A stretch of 64,000 nucleotides of DNA from Alopecurus myosuroides (Eukaryota > Streptophyta > Magnoliopsida > Poales > Poaceae). The notes beneath the pieces are model-generated. The model did no database searches, was not told where the DNA came from, and saw only the letters and a program-made list of their open reading frames with translations. The position numbers and the translations under genes were made by a program. Shown in pieces: positions 10,335 through 21,641 of the stretch (positions within the stretch are counted from its first letter, which is position 1; every line of letters begins with the position of its first letter). The stretch is from contig CM054059.1 of NCBI GenBank assembly GCA_028641055.1, positions 47,439,682-47,503,681 of the forward strand, written 5' to 3'.

Positions 10335-12174
10335 CTGTGAAACCATAATTGCATGCAGGACTTGTCAGTCAACCCAGGCTGTCAGCTAACGAAATAAAAT
10401 ATTAGAGCATCCCTAGGAGAAATAAATTGTTAGTTCAGTTACTGGAGCTTTGGATGTGGCATCTCCAGGAGAACAAAATGCTAATGCAATTTATTTGTTG
10501 CACTCACAAAACAAATAAAATGGTGAAGCAAACCTAAGAGCAAGACAGTGTTAATTCAGGTACTGAAGCTTTGAATGTCGCCATCTCGAGAAGAAGCGAA
10601 CTTATAGTGCAATATATTTGTTGCACTTGTAACCAATGACAGCTTAGGTGTAATACCCTCCTCTTGGCATTGGCATAGAAGCAAAATAGAGGTCATTTAT
10701 TTTCATTCATAACAATGAAACTATTCTCGAACTAAGTAATTCATCAAGCCCTACATCGTCAAGGTGAAATGATCAACACAAGAACAGATATTTTTTCACG
10801 CGAACCCCACAGGGGATTGAATTTCATTATCAGAGTATAACGAAATACAGAAGTAGTCAAGCATCCCAGTGCAATGTTTAAAACGAAAAAAAGAGCAACA
10901 AGTCTGTAGCTTTGTAGAGCCTAGAAATAAAAGCACCCCACTGCCTACTGCTAATGGGGGAGCAGAAACGAAATGACAGGGAACCAGCGATAGGAAACAA
11001 ACAGCCATCATCTGAACAAACTTTGACACTGATCGAGGAGAGTTAACATCAGCTTCACACAGAATACCCAATCGCAGAAACAATCAGCAGTAGCAAAAGC
11101 CTCGGCTACTTCTATCTTTATAGCTTTCCCAGGTCCCAGCTGCCTTCCGAACACAAGAACAGATTGCTCTTAAAGAGAAGTATGGTTCTAAGTTCACTTA
11201 AACGATTTCGTTTAGTGTCATTAGGGTCCCTCGAACATGTTTCCGTGGATAGACACAAATACAGTGGGTATGGTTTTAAAGTCCACCGACATATTTCCAA
11301 TATACTCATTTAATGTCATTACACACTGCAAGCTAAAAATGTACTGACAGCAGGAGAAATAAAAACCCTGAATGCCACCGTACAATGCACCCTTTTGGTA
11401 CAGTATATTTTTTTAATTATTAGGTAAGGTATCTTAACACAATACGATGTGGTTCAGAGGTTCTAAGTTCTAACTCTTTGATATACACAATTCGATGCTG
11501 GAAGCTGATCCATAACATTTCCCAATCAGATCAGTCACCTAGTAACAACAAAGATCTTGCTGGCGATTTGAAGTTATGGGTGAAAACGGATAAAACAGTG
11601 CCCCTACTATAAACTATATCCATATATTCTAAACACGATTCACATTCAAAAACTCTGAAATACAACAAATGCTGTGAAGACTAAAGAACACGAATTCTAA
11701 GTGAATATCTTATCGGTTCGACTGACACAAGCAACCTCCGAGCATTGCATCACTTTCCAATGAACATATGAAAATTATCAACATACATTTGTTTCAGGCC
11801 ACTAGCAGTAACATAAATGCAAGTAAAAAAAAGCAGCAACATAAATGCATCACATCACACCTAGGACATATCCGCTTACAACACTAATTACTTCACTAAT
11901 CGCTACATCAGCCCCGCAAAATAAAATTTACAGCATGGGTTCCAGCATCAGAATGTATAAAATCAAACAACATTGGTTCTAACCTCCTATGTCACCTTAG
12001 CCCCAACATAATGTAAGTGTACTACATGATAATATACAATAGCGACTGCATCTCAATCATAAGGATCAGAGTTGCCACCTCTATCCTTGCTCATGGATGA
12101 GTATCGACTTGCAACCATTCGAATCATTTGAATCTTAGTGGATTTAAGAACAGAAATCGGAAGTTGCTACTAAC
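10335..12174 (-). other. 5'-leader intron of PHF5A, 1.84 kb
   Basis: Just upstream of the PHF5A ATG the minus strand reads '...TTTCACAG|GTTAGCATCC', an acceptor. A fitting donor, 'GCACCG|GTTAGTAG', lies at 12175/12174. A leader intron explains why the coding exon has no promoter-like sequence directly upstream. The exact splice pair is inferred from sequence only. The intron is AT-rich with no other gene, and it contains a retroposed insert at 10790-11149. Confidence 0.6.
10790..11149 (-). mobile_element. 5'-truncated retroposon (LINE tail or SINE), perfect 15-bp target duplication
   Basis: The identical 15-mer AACACAAGAACAGAT lies on both sides (10775-10789 and 11150-11164). On the minus strand the insert ends '...GGGGTTCGCGTGAAAAAAT', a poly-A tail. 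About 360 bp with no full domain is what a target-primed, 5'-truncated LINE leaves. It sits in the PHF5A leader intron, antisense to nothing known and in the same orientation as the gene. Confidence 0.75.
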
Positions 12175-12185
12175 CGGTGCTTAAT

Positions 12186-12199
12186 AGGGTTAGGGTTAG
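12186..12199 (-). promoter_or_regulatory. telo-box (CTAACCCTAACCCT) near the PHF5A transcription start
   Basis: Two tandem telomere-type units, AGGGTTAGGGTTAG on plus, lie in the presumed first (leader) exon of PHF5A, 11 bases from its splice donor. Telo-boxes close to the start site are typical of plant genes for translation and RNA-processing machinery. Confidence 0.6.
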
Positions 12200-12852
12200 C
12201 GCAGAAGGACTCGATCGCGTCTGACCTAAGGGGCAGCACGAGGAACAGAGGACTAGCGCAGACTGGCAAGGCGTTCGAGCAGAAATCGCCGGAGCGGAGC
12301 ACGCAAGCACGTCGGAGGAAGCCAGCGAATGTAACTATTCAGACCAGCGAAACCTAGGGGGTGCTTCCAGTGGCGGAACGGGGCACGAGTCACGGGACAA
12401 GCCGAGGGTTCGAGTTTAAACGCACCTTCGGAAGGAAGAGCTCGGTGCGGCGGCGCTTGCTCCGTGTCCCCCCGCAGGCGACGCGCCGAGGCCCTGAGAG
12501 AGACGACGGCAACGAACGACGAAGGTCGAATAGATTTTGGCGGCGGCGGCTGATGCGCCTAGAAGCTTACAGAAAAGAGACGGATTGGTCTTTCGGATGG
12601 TGCCGCAGTGGGGATCGCCGTCCAAATCGCCTAGCCAGCCCGATCGGACGGCAATCAGTGCCCCGCACGGTCTAGCATACTTTTAACTTACTGAGGTTGG
12701 GCCCCACATGTCGGCCTCTCACTCCCATCCTCCTCCCCCAATCCCTTCTCCTTGTCACTGCCGGCCGAGGCGCCCCACCGCCGTTGAGAGCCCGCCGCCA
12801 CGGGAATCCGCGGCGCGCCGCGAGCAAATAGAGATCTACGGCGGAGGAGGCG
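12200..12852. promoter_or_regulatory. shared divergent promoter of PHF5A and SNRNP25
   Basis: About 0.65 kb of GC-rich sequence separates the PHF5A leader exon (minus) from the SNRNP25 start codon (plus), and no other gene fits between. A site II element, TGGGCC at 12698-12703, lies about 150 bases upstream of the SNRNP25 ATG. No convincing TATA box was seen, consistent with broad housekeeping expression. Frames inside, such as 12361-12675, are low-complexity and unrecognised. Confidence 0.6.
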
Positions 12853-15800
12853 ATGGATTCGGTAGGAGCGTCGAAGCCCGAGGAGGTCGCCGCTTACCAG
12901 AGCAGCGAGGCCAAGCAGGCGAGGCTGCAGTCCATGCTCGCCGCGCTCCTCGACGACCCCATACTCGCGGACGTCCCGAGGAAGCCCTCGCTAGGGGACG
13001 TGGACACGCTGATAAACCTCGAGCTCGGCAGCGCCATGAGAGTGACCGTCGTCAAGCTGGACGATACCTCGTTCGGTATACCCCACATATTTCGTCAGAA
13101 TCGATCCTGTACCATGTGCTAACCCACCTCAATTCGTTCTGCTATTGTCCTTGTGGTGAAAAAAGATGTCGCGGTGTTGAACACTGCTACGGTCAAGGCT
13201 TTGAAGCTGGCTGTCAGGAAGAAGATAACTGAGATAGAGCAAGGCCAGATGGGCCATCGACATATCTCATGGTAAGGCATATGATTTATTTCTATGATGG
13301 ATCATATATTCTTTCATTCATAGCATCTGCTTGGTCTGGGCTGATACGGGCCGATGTTCTTCGAAATGCTGCCTATGTATCTTTGCTATTTAATTTATCC
13401 CATGATGGGCATTCAGGCACTGTTGATCTACAAAATGTACTAGTTTAGGTTGGTGTATGATCCAAATAATCCGAGTCACAAGATATATATGAGAGTGATT
13501 AGAATTATGAATTTGATCAAGACATTGAGAATCCAAGCTGAAGTTGAAATTGTGTGTGGGTCTGAATTTGCGCTGAACTTGACCTGCTTGGTATTGATAG
13601 CTGAATGTGTGTACATAAGGTTGACTTTTAGAAGTAGTTTTAGCTCAATATAGAAAGAAACCCGCTGGCCAAATTTGTGCACTATTTTCATCTTATGCTT
13701 ATGCTCTTGCGATCGTTCTTCCCGCAAAAAAAAAGAGAGGACATTCTAAACTATAAATTGAGATCCCATTTCCTTGATTCCACGCTTCTGCTATGCGGTT
13801 ATAAGTCTGTCTACAATAGTCACTGTTTGTCAGTATGATATTGCATTGGCGCTCTCTGCCAACACTTCCTGGCATTAGTTGATATTGAGAAAGCTGAACC
13901 TTATTGTGATTTTTAGTTTAATTTTGCACATAACTTCACCTGTATGATACTGAGTAGCTGAATGTGTGTACATAAAATTAGTCAAACTCGTTTGAAATAA
14001 GGTCCATTCTTAAGTCTTAACTCGTCTCTTCCTCTAAGTAAAATATAATGTTCCAAGTTTATTTTTCTAAAAGTAGATTGAGCTCAGTATACAAAGTGGT
14101 AAATAGCTGAGAATTTCTAAACTCTGAACTATCAGCCCCATTTCCTTGACTCCAAGCTTCAGCCATTTGGTTATAAGTTTGTCTAGGACGATACACTGTT
14201 TGTCTGTCTGATATAACAGTAGTACTCACTGCAAAAATGTCCTGATTTTAGATTTATTACCACTAAATTGTCAGAGTCTAATCCTATTTGTTAGAAAAAA
14301 GCTAATATGATCTATGTGGATTGCAGTGTGATTCGCCTATTATACTCTATGATAAACTATAGATTTTTGGAAGGATCTACTATTGTATTGCTGTATTTAC
14401 AGAAAATTAATAGATGCTGCAAAAATAGTACAGCAGTAAAAGCCCATATATTACTTATGTAAAAAAAAACAGTGAACTTAGTTAGGTATCCTACATAGCT
14501 GATGTTAATTAGGCGTAACACAGCTTTCTGTCATAATGTTAGCTTCAGCTATATGGTAGCTGCCAGGCTTTATAGAAGTCCCGGGAGAGGTTATATTTCT
14601 TCATCAATTGATTTCTACTGTGGATTATTGTCTTCTGACATTCAAGGCATCTACTTGATTCATGATAACATGAAGATATCTAGACATGGTAGTTACCTCG
14701 TGTTGTTACAAATGCTTCTGATGTGTTGGTACTTAGGATCCTATGATGGCACCCAGGCTCTATTGATCTACCATAAAGTACTAGTGTAGATGGGTCTGAT
14801 CATCTAAATAAGCTGAGAGTCAGAAGACATATGAGATTGATTTGAATTCTGAATTTGCTCAAGACATTGAAAACCCAAGCTGAAGTTTATTGTGTCCGGG
14901 TCTGAATTTGCACTGAACTTGACCTGCTTGGTATTGAGTTAAGTTTCCTGTATCAGTGTCTTTCAGTTGAAACTGAAGAAAATATGATGATCCAAGATTG
15001 TCTCTTATAAGTAGTTAAGCTCAATATAGAAAGAAACTGCTGACTGAATTTCCTATGATTATTTTGGAGTGCATGAGCCCGTAGTTTGTACACTATTTAC
15101 TACAGCGATTCTTCTATCCACAAAAAAATTAGGAGCATTCTGAATTCTAAATTAGGATTTTATTTAAGCTTCCACTGTGGTTATAAATCTGTCTAGGACA
15201 GTACACTGTTTGCCTGTCAGATATGACAGTGTCACTCCCTGCAAACACTTTGTGGCATTAGCTCGAGACGTTGAGAATCCAACTTGAAGCTTATTGTGAT
15301 TGTTACTTCGATTTGCACTGAATATGGACGTGTTTGGTATTGACTAGCTGCATGTGTGTACATAAGGGTGGTCCAACCTATTTGAAATAAGATCCCCTAT
15401 CTTAAATCATCTCTTTCAGTTGAAACGTAGGGAGAGTATAATGTTCAAAGATTGTCTTCTAAAAGTAGTTTGAGCTCAACGTAGAAAGAAATTGCTCACT
15501 AAGATTTTTCATGGGCACTCGAAGCTCAAAACTATGACCCCACTTGCTTGATTCCATGAAGCTTCAACCACGTGGTTATAAGTTTGTCTAGGACAGTACA
15601 CTGTTTCTCTATCTAATACTAACAGTAGCACTCACTGAAAAGAGTTCTTGGCATCAGTGTTTGTTACCATTAAATTGTCAGAAAGTGTTATGCCTATTTA
15701 CCAGAGAAAGCCTACTATGTAATATGAGGAGTGCAGTGCTGTTACCATTAAAAATCTCCAGCCATGAAAAGCGTAAAGCCGTAAACTAGTTAGAGATCCT

Positions 15801-16677
15801 ACCTTACCGACGTTAGGCTGAATAATATAGCCCTCTGTCATAATGCTAGCTTCAACTATATAAATAGCTGCCAGGCTTGTATTGAAGCCCCCAAAAGTGT
15901 TATCTTGGCATCCATTTCTTCATGAATTATGTAGTTCAAAAGCATCACGATTTGTGTGGTTGGTAGCATAAGTTGCATATGTAAGCTACCTGTGCAACGC
16001 TTTCTTGCTGTATTTTATTATTTTACTCTATTATTTTAGCTGTAAGTATCCATGTTCCGTCCATTTCTGTACTCAGAAGTGACACACTTCTGGTGGCATA
16101 TCTCAACCTTTTATTTGTCAATATTTCCTTTGAGAAGGATACCGAGAATTCCAAACTCCGTTTTAAGTATTTATATTTGTCCCAGGAAGCATATTTGGGA
16201 GAACTACTGCCTGACACATCAGAGTGAGAAGTTGATAGATGACAATTCTGTACTTTCTTCTTATGGCATTCGTAATAACTCAAAGGTATAGTTCCTCCTG
16301 TTAAAGAATAATGACATATTCCTTCATTTTAATTTTCCGGAATTTCAGTATGCATAATAGCAAATGAAACCTCTTTGGGGAACCAAAAATCGTTATGATG
16401 TATAGATATTTACCTTTTCGGGAAATGTTTATATTTACTTGTTTCTTAAGATAGTCTAGTGGAATCTGTATCATCAAATAAGATAGTTTGACCACAAATA
16501 TATCATAGAGATAATGTCATTAGATTTGGCAGGTAGTAACCGGAAGATGAACTGATTAAAGTCATGTGACCGTTGAACCAGGTTTGTTTCTCACCGCACG
16601 TCATGTCGAGAGTACATCAGAAGCATTCTAGGAGAAGAAAACACCGTTTCTTCCATGGTCTTAGCAGGAAATTGTGA
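12853..16677 (+). CDS. SNRNP25: U11/U12 small nuclear ribonucleoprotein 25 kDa protein (SNRNP25)
   Basis: The spliced CDS has exons 12853-13075, 13166-13271, 16186-16285 and 16582-16677. All introns are GT-AG and the 525 nt give 174 residues. The protein belongs to the U11 snRNP of the minor (U12-type) spliceosome, where the 25K subunit contributes to 5' splice-site recognition; it has a ubiquitin-like fold. Visible marks are 'LLDDPILADVPRKPSL' (residues 32-47), 'DVDTLINLELGSAMRV' and 'KHIWENYCLTHQSEKLIDD', then a basic tail 'HSRRRKHRFFHGLSRKL'. By recall these match the plant family closely. The start is the first ATG and sits in a conserved 'MDS' context. Intron 2 is 2.9 kb and repeat-rich. 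Decayed copies of exons 3-4 lie downstream. None of the introns has the GTATCCTT donor of U12-type introns. Confidence 0.95.
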
Positions 16678-16865
16678 CCCTGCCTCATAATTACTGAGCA
16701 AGAGAATCCCTTAAAGCCAGTAGAGTGATCACTTACAAAACGAAGAATGCTCCAGGATTTAGCTATGGCATTGAAATGAGGGTTATATTTCAGAAGGAAA
16801 AAGAGAGGCAGAAGTTGCAGAAGATGGCATATGCTTGGGAAGAGCAGTACGTAATTAATGCATTA

Positions 16866-16943
16866 CCTTTGTCCTGAAACATAAGACGTTTGGTAGACTA
16901 TTTTAGCCTATAAAAAACGTCTTATATTTTGGGACAGAGGATG
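16866..16943. mobile_element. short Stowaway-like MITE, 78 bp
   Basis: The ends 'cctttgtcctgaaacataag' and, inverted, 'catcctctgtcccaaaatat' pair imperfectly and are flanked by TA. The interior 'aagacgttt' pairs with 'aacgtctt'. It resembles the short Stowaway families whose ends read CTCCCTCCGTCCCAAAATATAAG. It lies 189 bp after the SNRNP25 stop. Confidence 0.6.
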
Positions 16944-18855
16944 TACTTCAGCTAGTCTTTGTTCTTATTTCGGAGGTACTGTAGTCATGTAATCTGCCAA
17001 TGCAAGTGCATGCACTTTAACTCAACTATTGCTTTTGCAAGTCAGCTAGCCTAATTCTGGTTCAGAGAATCAATTTGAATTGTTATACTCATGTCATGGG
17101 CTTGATATACAAAGTAATTATTGGTTGATATCTGTACTGTTTAAACCAGCCAATGGAGCAAAATCAAATGTATTCCATCATGCAAAACATAAATATAATT
17201 AGAAACATACTTTCTGTATAAGCAAATCTCATGCCTTCTTTTCTTAGAACCTACAACTACCCAAGAACTCAACCAGTATGGTCCCCTGGCACACACACAT
17301 ACACCATACCAGAAATGCTGAAATGATAAAACTGCATTGCATGCATTGGCATATATGGACACAAATCATATGCTCCTTGGATGAAGAAAAATCAGGGAGA
17401 AATAAGCTGAGAGTCCCAAGATATATGAGATTTGATTTGAATTTCGAATTTGCTTAAGACATTGAGAATCCAGGCTGAGATTTATTGTGTTTGAGTTCAA
17501 TTTGGACTGAACTTGACATGCTTGGTAATGAAGCTGGATAAGTGGATGTGTACATTTGAATAACCAAGACTATCTGAATTAGGTTTCCTGTATCAGCGTC
17601 TTTCAGTTCAAACTAATGGAAATAAGTTTGCTTCTAGAAGTAGGTTAAGCTCAATATAAAAATAAACTGCTGACCGTGTTTTCCTTACGGATTAATTTGT
17701 AGTGCATGAGCCCATTGTTTGTACACTGGTTTACATTGTATGCTTATGCTATTGGCGATCCTTCTCTTCACAAAATAATCAGGAACGTTCTGAACTACAA
17801 ATTAAGATCTCATTTCCTTGATTCCAAGCATCTTCTATGTGGTTCTATTTCTTTCTAGGACAGTACACTGTTTGCCTGTCAGATATGATAGCAGCACTCT
17901 CTGCAAACACTTCCTGGTATTGGCAGTCAGGCTTTGATATTTAGTATGATTTTTTGCACTGAACTTGACCTGTTTGGAATTGATTAGCTGAATGTGTGTA
18001 CATAAGGTTTGACCTGTTTGGAATTGATTAGCTGAATGTGTGTACATAAGGTTAGTCAACCCATTTGAATTGAGGTCCCTATTTTAACTAATCTCTTACA
18101 ATGGAATCTAAGGAAAATATAATGTTAGAAACTTGCTTTAAAACGTAGGACTTAACAAGAAGGATTTATTTATTTTTACTTTTTTTTTTGCGAAGGAAGA
18201 AGAAAGATATTGCTCTATAAGAATTTTCATGGGCATATTAAACTCTAAACTATCACCCCATTTCCTTGACTCAACGAACCATCTGCCATGTGGTTCTAAG
18301 TTTATCCTGAACAGCGCGCTATTTGCACTGTTTGATGTAACAGTGGCACTCACTGCAAAGAATTCTTGCCTACAGTATCTGTTACCACTAAACTGCCAGA
18401 GAAAGGCTACTATGTCATAACATGATTTCAGTTCTGTCATAGTAAACCACAGATTCGGGAAGGCTCAACTGTTTTTATTGCTGTATAGACAGAGCATTAC
18501 GGAACGCTACAAAAACAATTATAAGCTCATATTATGGTTGTACATCTGCTAACTGTTAAGTCTATAAGCCCATATATATGCAAGTTGTTCGATTTAAAAG
18601 TCCAGTATTACAAGTGTAAAACTAGTTAGAGATCCTACCTTACTGATGTTAGCTTGGCTTAATGATACATCCTTCTGTCGTAATGTTAGCTGCAACTATA
18701 TAATAGTAGCTGTGAGTTGTATTGAAGTCGCTGAAAGTGCCATTTTGGTATTCATTATGTAGTTCAGAAGCACCACGACATGTGTGGTATGGTAAGCATA
18801 ACTTGTATATGTAAGCCACCTGTGTTGCTCTTTTATTTTTGCTGCATCTACAATA

Positions 18856-20543
18856 TCTAAATGGGGGCAACCCACTAATTCCTATTCTCTCAACATGCAG
18901 GGTGTCCACATCAGCAAGTATCTGATTCGTCCATGTCATCGTATGTACTCCGTATTCAGTTTCGTGTGGCAGCTACATCTAAACCTGCTGATTAACCCGT
19001 TCCATTTTGCGCGTGCGACAAACAGACCATTAATCAAGCCCCGAACTTAGGCCGTATAAATTTAGGTCACGTGCAGCGCACTGACCTCATGCTTCCACTT
19101 CTTGGCGTATTCTCTTCGTCTCCCGCAAATCAATGGAGGCACTACCGCAGATAAGTTCCCACAATAAATTCTGTATTTAGATGTCATGCTCAGTCTCTGC
19201 GACCTTTTGGCTTTCTACCATGAGTCGACCTGACCATCACTATATATAATTTCCTGTACAATTTCCATACGCACTGCCCACCTCCTCCTCGGTCCTCATG
19301 ACGACACCGGGAACGCCTTCTCTCGGCTCTACTCCAGACCTCCCTCTTACAGCCCACCAATCAACATCGGATCTGTAAGCTGCTCATATATTCAATCTCT
19401 TTCCTGTCAGGCTCTGTTCAAATGCTTTTTCTACTGGTAGATCAATGATTAATCACCGGTTCTATGTCTTATTTTAATGTGTTTCACTATTTTATTGATT
19501 GTTATTCATGGGCTGCCATCACCGCGATGACCTCTAGGTATGTTCATGCAGTAACAATTTTGTAAAAAAAAAATCTCCTAGGCCTACGCCTACACAATTC
19601 GATTGGAACTAGCACCAGTATTATCATATTTGTGATCATTCTAGCACATTGCTTCCATTTATAGATTGATTTGCTACTTATAGTTTTTTTTTACTTTTCC
19701 TGGATCAACAGCATCGTCCGTTTTGAGTTCCAAAACCGTGACCTTGAGTGGATTGACACCATGACTTCTAGGTGTAAGTATCAAAAACTGCTTCTTATCA
19801 CGGAAGTAGTATCGCCAACCCCTAACCGATGGGCGATGGCTCACATCTGGTTTGTTCTATCTTGAAGCCATAGTTTTCCTTATTTTTCTAAAACACGTGC
19901 ATGTCTTATAACTTTCTCCAGGCAGTGTTATGAGTATTATTATTTTGAGCTTTCAACAACCTCTCATGTTCGTTCATCGAATTAGTGCAATGAAAATGGG
20001 GGCTTGGAGGGTGCAAAAGGATTCCAGTCTCATCCATAAGTTTGCCGGGTTTTTTTTTGTGTGTAAACATTTATTTAACATCTTGACAAATCTTTGGGCA
20101 GTGTCAGTTTGTCAACGGTATTTGCTTTCTAGATTCCTCCAATAGATATACTCTGTCAGGTTGTAACTATTTCTCCCTGTTTTCTTTTGCAGTCGAAGAA
20201 AATCATGTTGTGGACAGTCAGAATTTCTTATAAATCACTTACATTTTTAAAGAAGTAAAGGTTGTATTTACAAGGAAGAAATTAGGTTCATCCATTATCA
20301 CCTGAAAACGTCATGACAAAAAGAATATGATGCTCATAATATCGAAAATTATAGTTCATGGTGTTAATCTTATTTTGAAACCACACGAGTACTTCACTTC
20401 AGTATGCAATGGATTTATTTTTATATGTGCAAATTAGAAGTTTACTTAACCTCATTTATGCTCGAGTCTCATATGTTTCAGTCTTAATTGTCGCGAAAGA
20501 GTTTGCTACTAATTCCCGCTGCAACGCGCGGGGAATCATCTAG
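18856..20543 (+). mobile_element. non-autonomous Helitron, about 1.69 kb
   Basis: The 3' end is diagnostic: a GC-rich hairpin ('cccgctgcaacgcgcgggg') followed by 'aatcatCTAG', then a host T. The 5' end is placed at TCTAAATGGGGG, preceded by a host A. Removing this interval joins '...gctgcatctacaata' to 'ttatatctatgtttcc', which aligns with the parental tandem unit near 16005-16060, so A|T insertion is supported by an empty site. No Rep/helicase is present. It may carry captured sequence, but none was recognised. Confidence 0.7.
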
Positions 20544-20692
20544 TTATATCTATGTTTCCATCCATATATCTACTCAAGAGAACTGACATGCTTTTGCTGG
20601 TACGTCTCGACCTTTTGTCTGTCGATATTTACGTTAGTTATGGATACCGAGAATTTCCCTAACTCCAGTTTGAGCGTTTATGTTTGTTCCAG

Positions 20693-21020
20693 CAAAGTAT
20701 ATTTTGGGGAACTACTGCCTGCTTGACACATCAGAGTGAGCAGTTGATTGATGGCAATTCTGCAATTTCTTCTCACCGCGTTCGTAATAACTCTGTTGAA
20801 GTTGATAGATGGATATTTACCTTTTTTGGAGAGTGTGTGTGTGTGTGTGTGTTTACTTCTTTCTTAAGATGGCCTGGTGGATTCTGTACTGGTACCAAAT
20901 AAGACAGTGTGGCCAAAAATACATCCAGTTATAGAGACAGTGTTATTAGATATGTGGCAGGTAAGTGATTAAAACTTTCTGACTGTGTTTCTGTGATCTG
21001 TTGAACTACTAGGTTTGTTT
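20693..21020 (+). pseudogene. decayed copy of SNRNP25 exons 3-4
   Basis: After a preserved acceptor-like 'tgttccag', the text up to about 20795 follows true exon 3 ('tattttggggaactactgcc', 'acatcagagtgag', 'ttgatggcaattctg', 'ttcgtaataactc') but with indels that break the frame. The intron-3 counterpart follows (with an added (GT)n run near 20836-20852). It reaches 'actaggtttgttt' near 21020, the start of exon 4, where similarity stops. It cannot encode the protein end. Confidence 0.75.
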
Positions 21021-21641
21021 GGAAAACGTGGGTAAACATCATGCAGAACATGGGTAAACAAAGTTTCTGCAAGACCGAACCTCACGCCTTGTGCCCAGAA
21101 CCAACAAACAGACCAACCTTTTATACTGAAGTCCAAAAGGCCATTGTGTTGACCGGAAACCGATTCTTTTCTCAGAACGTACCAACATTCCCCCAACAGT
21201 TGAACCGATGTATGCGGCCCCCAAGCATATATATATACCTGAAATGCTGCGATGATAGAATTGGCATGCACGTACGGACAGAAACTATATGCTATTTGGC
21301 TGAAGAATAAAGCATGGAGACATCTCAACAGGCGATCAAGCAGGCTAGCTAGAGGATAACTTTTTGCTTCATATGGAAGAAGGCAGGCGGCACCAGAGGG
21401 AGCTTGGCTCAAGCTGTGGTACCACCTCCTGTCCCAATCGCAGACACACACTTTGGCTGGCTACACAACCAACCAACCAGCACAACACTCTACTGAACTC
21501 ACACTGCACTAGCACTACTACTACCTGTTGAGGTTCAGGACCACGCTACCGGTTAATACGACGACTAGTATAACTCGCAGACATGCTTCCATATATGCTT
21601 CTAACTAAGCTAGCAGGGTCTTCGGAGCAGAAGGTAGGGTC

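Larger units (their letters stand above)
13455..21310 (+). repeat. diverged tandem repeat across SNRNP25 intron 2 and downstream
   Basis: Three long units start with the same phrase, 'agatatatgag(a)' plus 'gacattgagaatccaagctg', at about 13455, 14805 and 17400. Unit 2 (14805-17400) contains true exons 3 and 4. Unit 3 (17400-21310) contains their decayed copies and a Helitron. Within units a shorter marker, 'gctgaatgtgtgtacataa', recurs near 13600, 13960, 15345, 17995 and 18038. The phrase 'agtacactgtttg' recurs near 15200, 15600 and 17865, with variants near 13825, 14195 and 18325. A clean 44-bp tandem duplication lies at 17967-18054. The copies differ by many substitutions, so the array is old. 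Confidence 0.75.

Noticed and set aside
12361..12675. 104-codon frame in the PHF5A/SNRNP25 intergenic region
   Set aside because: Arg-rich, low-complexity translation of GC-rich promoter sequence with no family resemblance.
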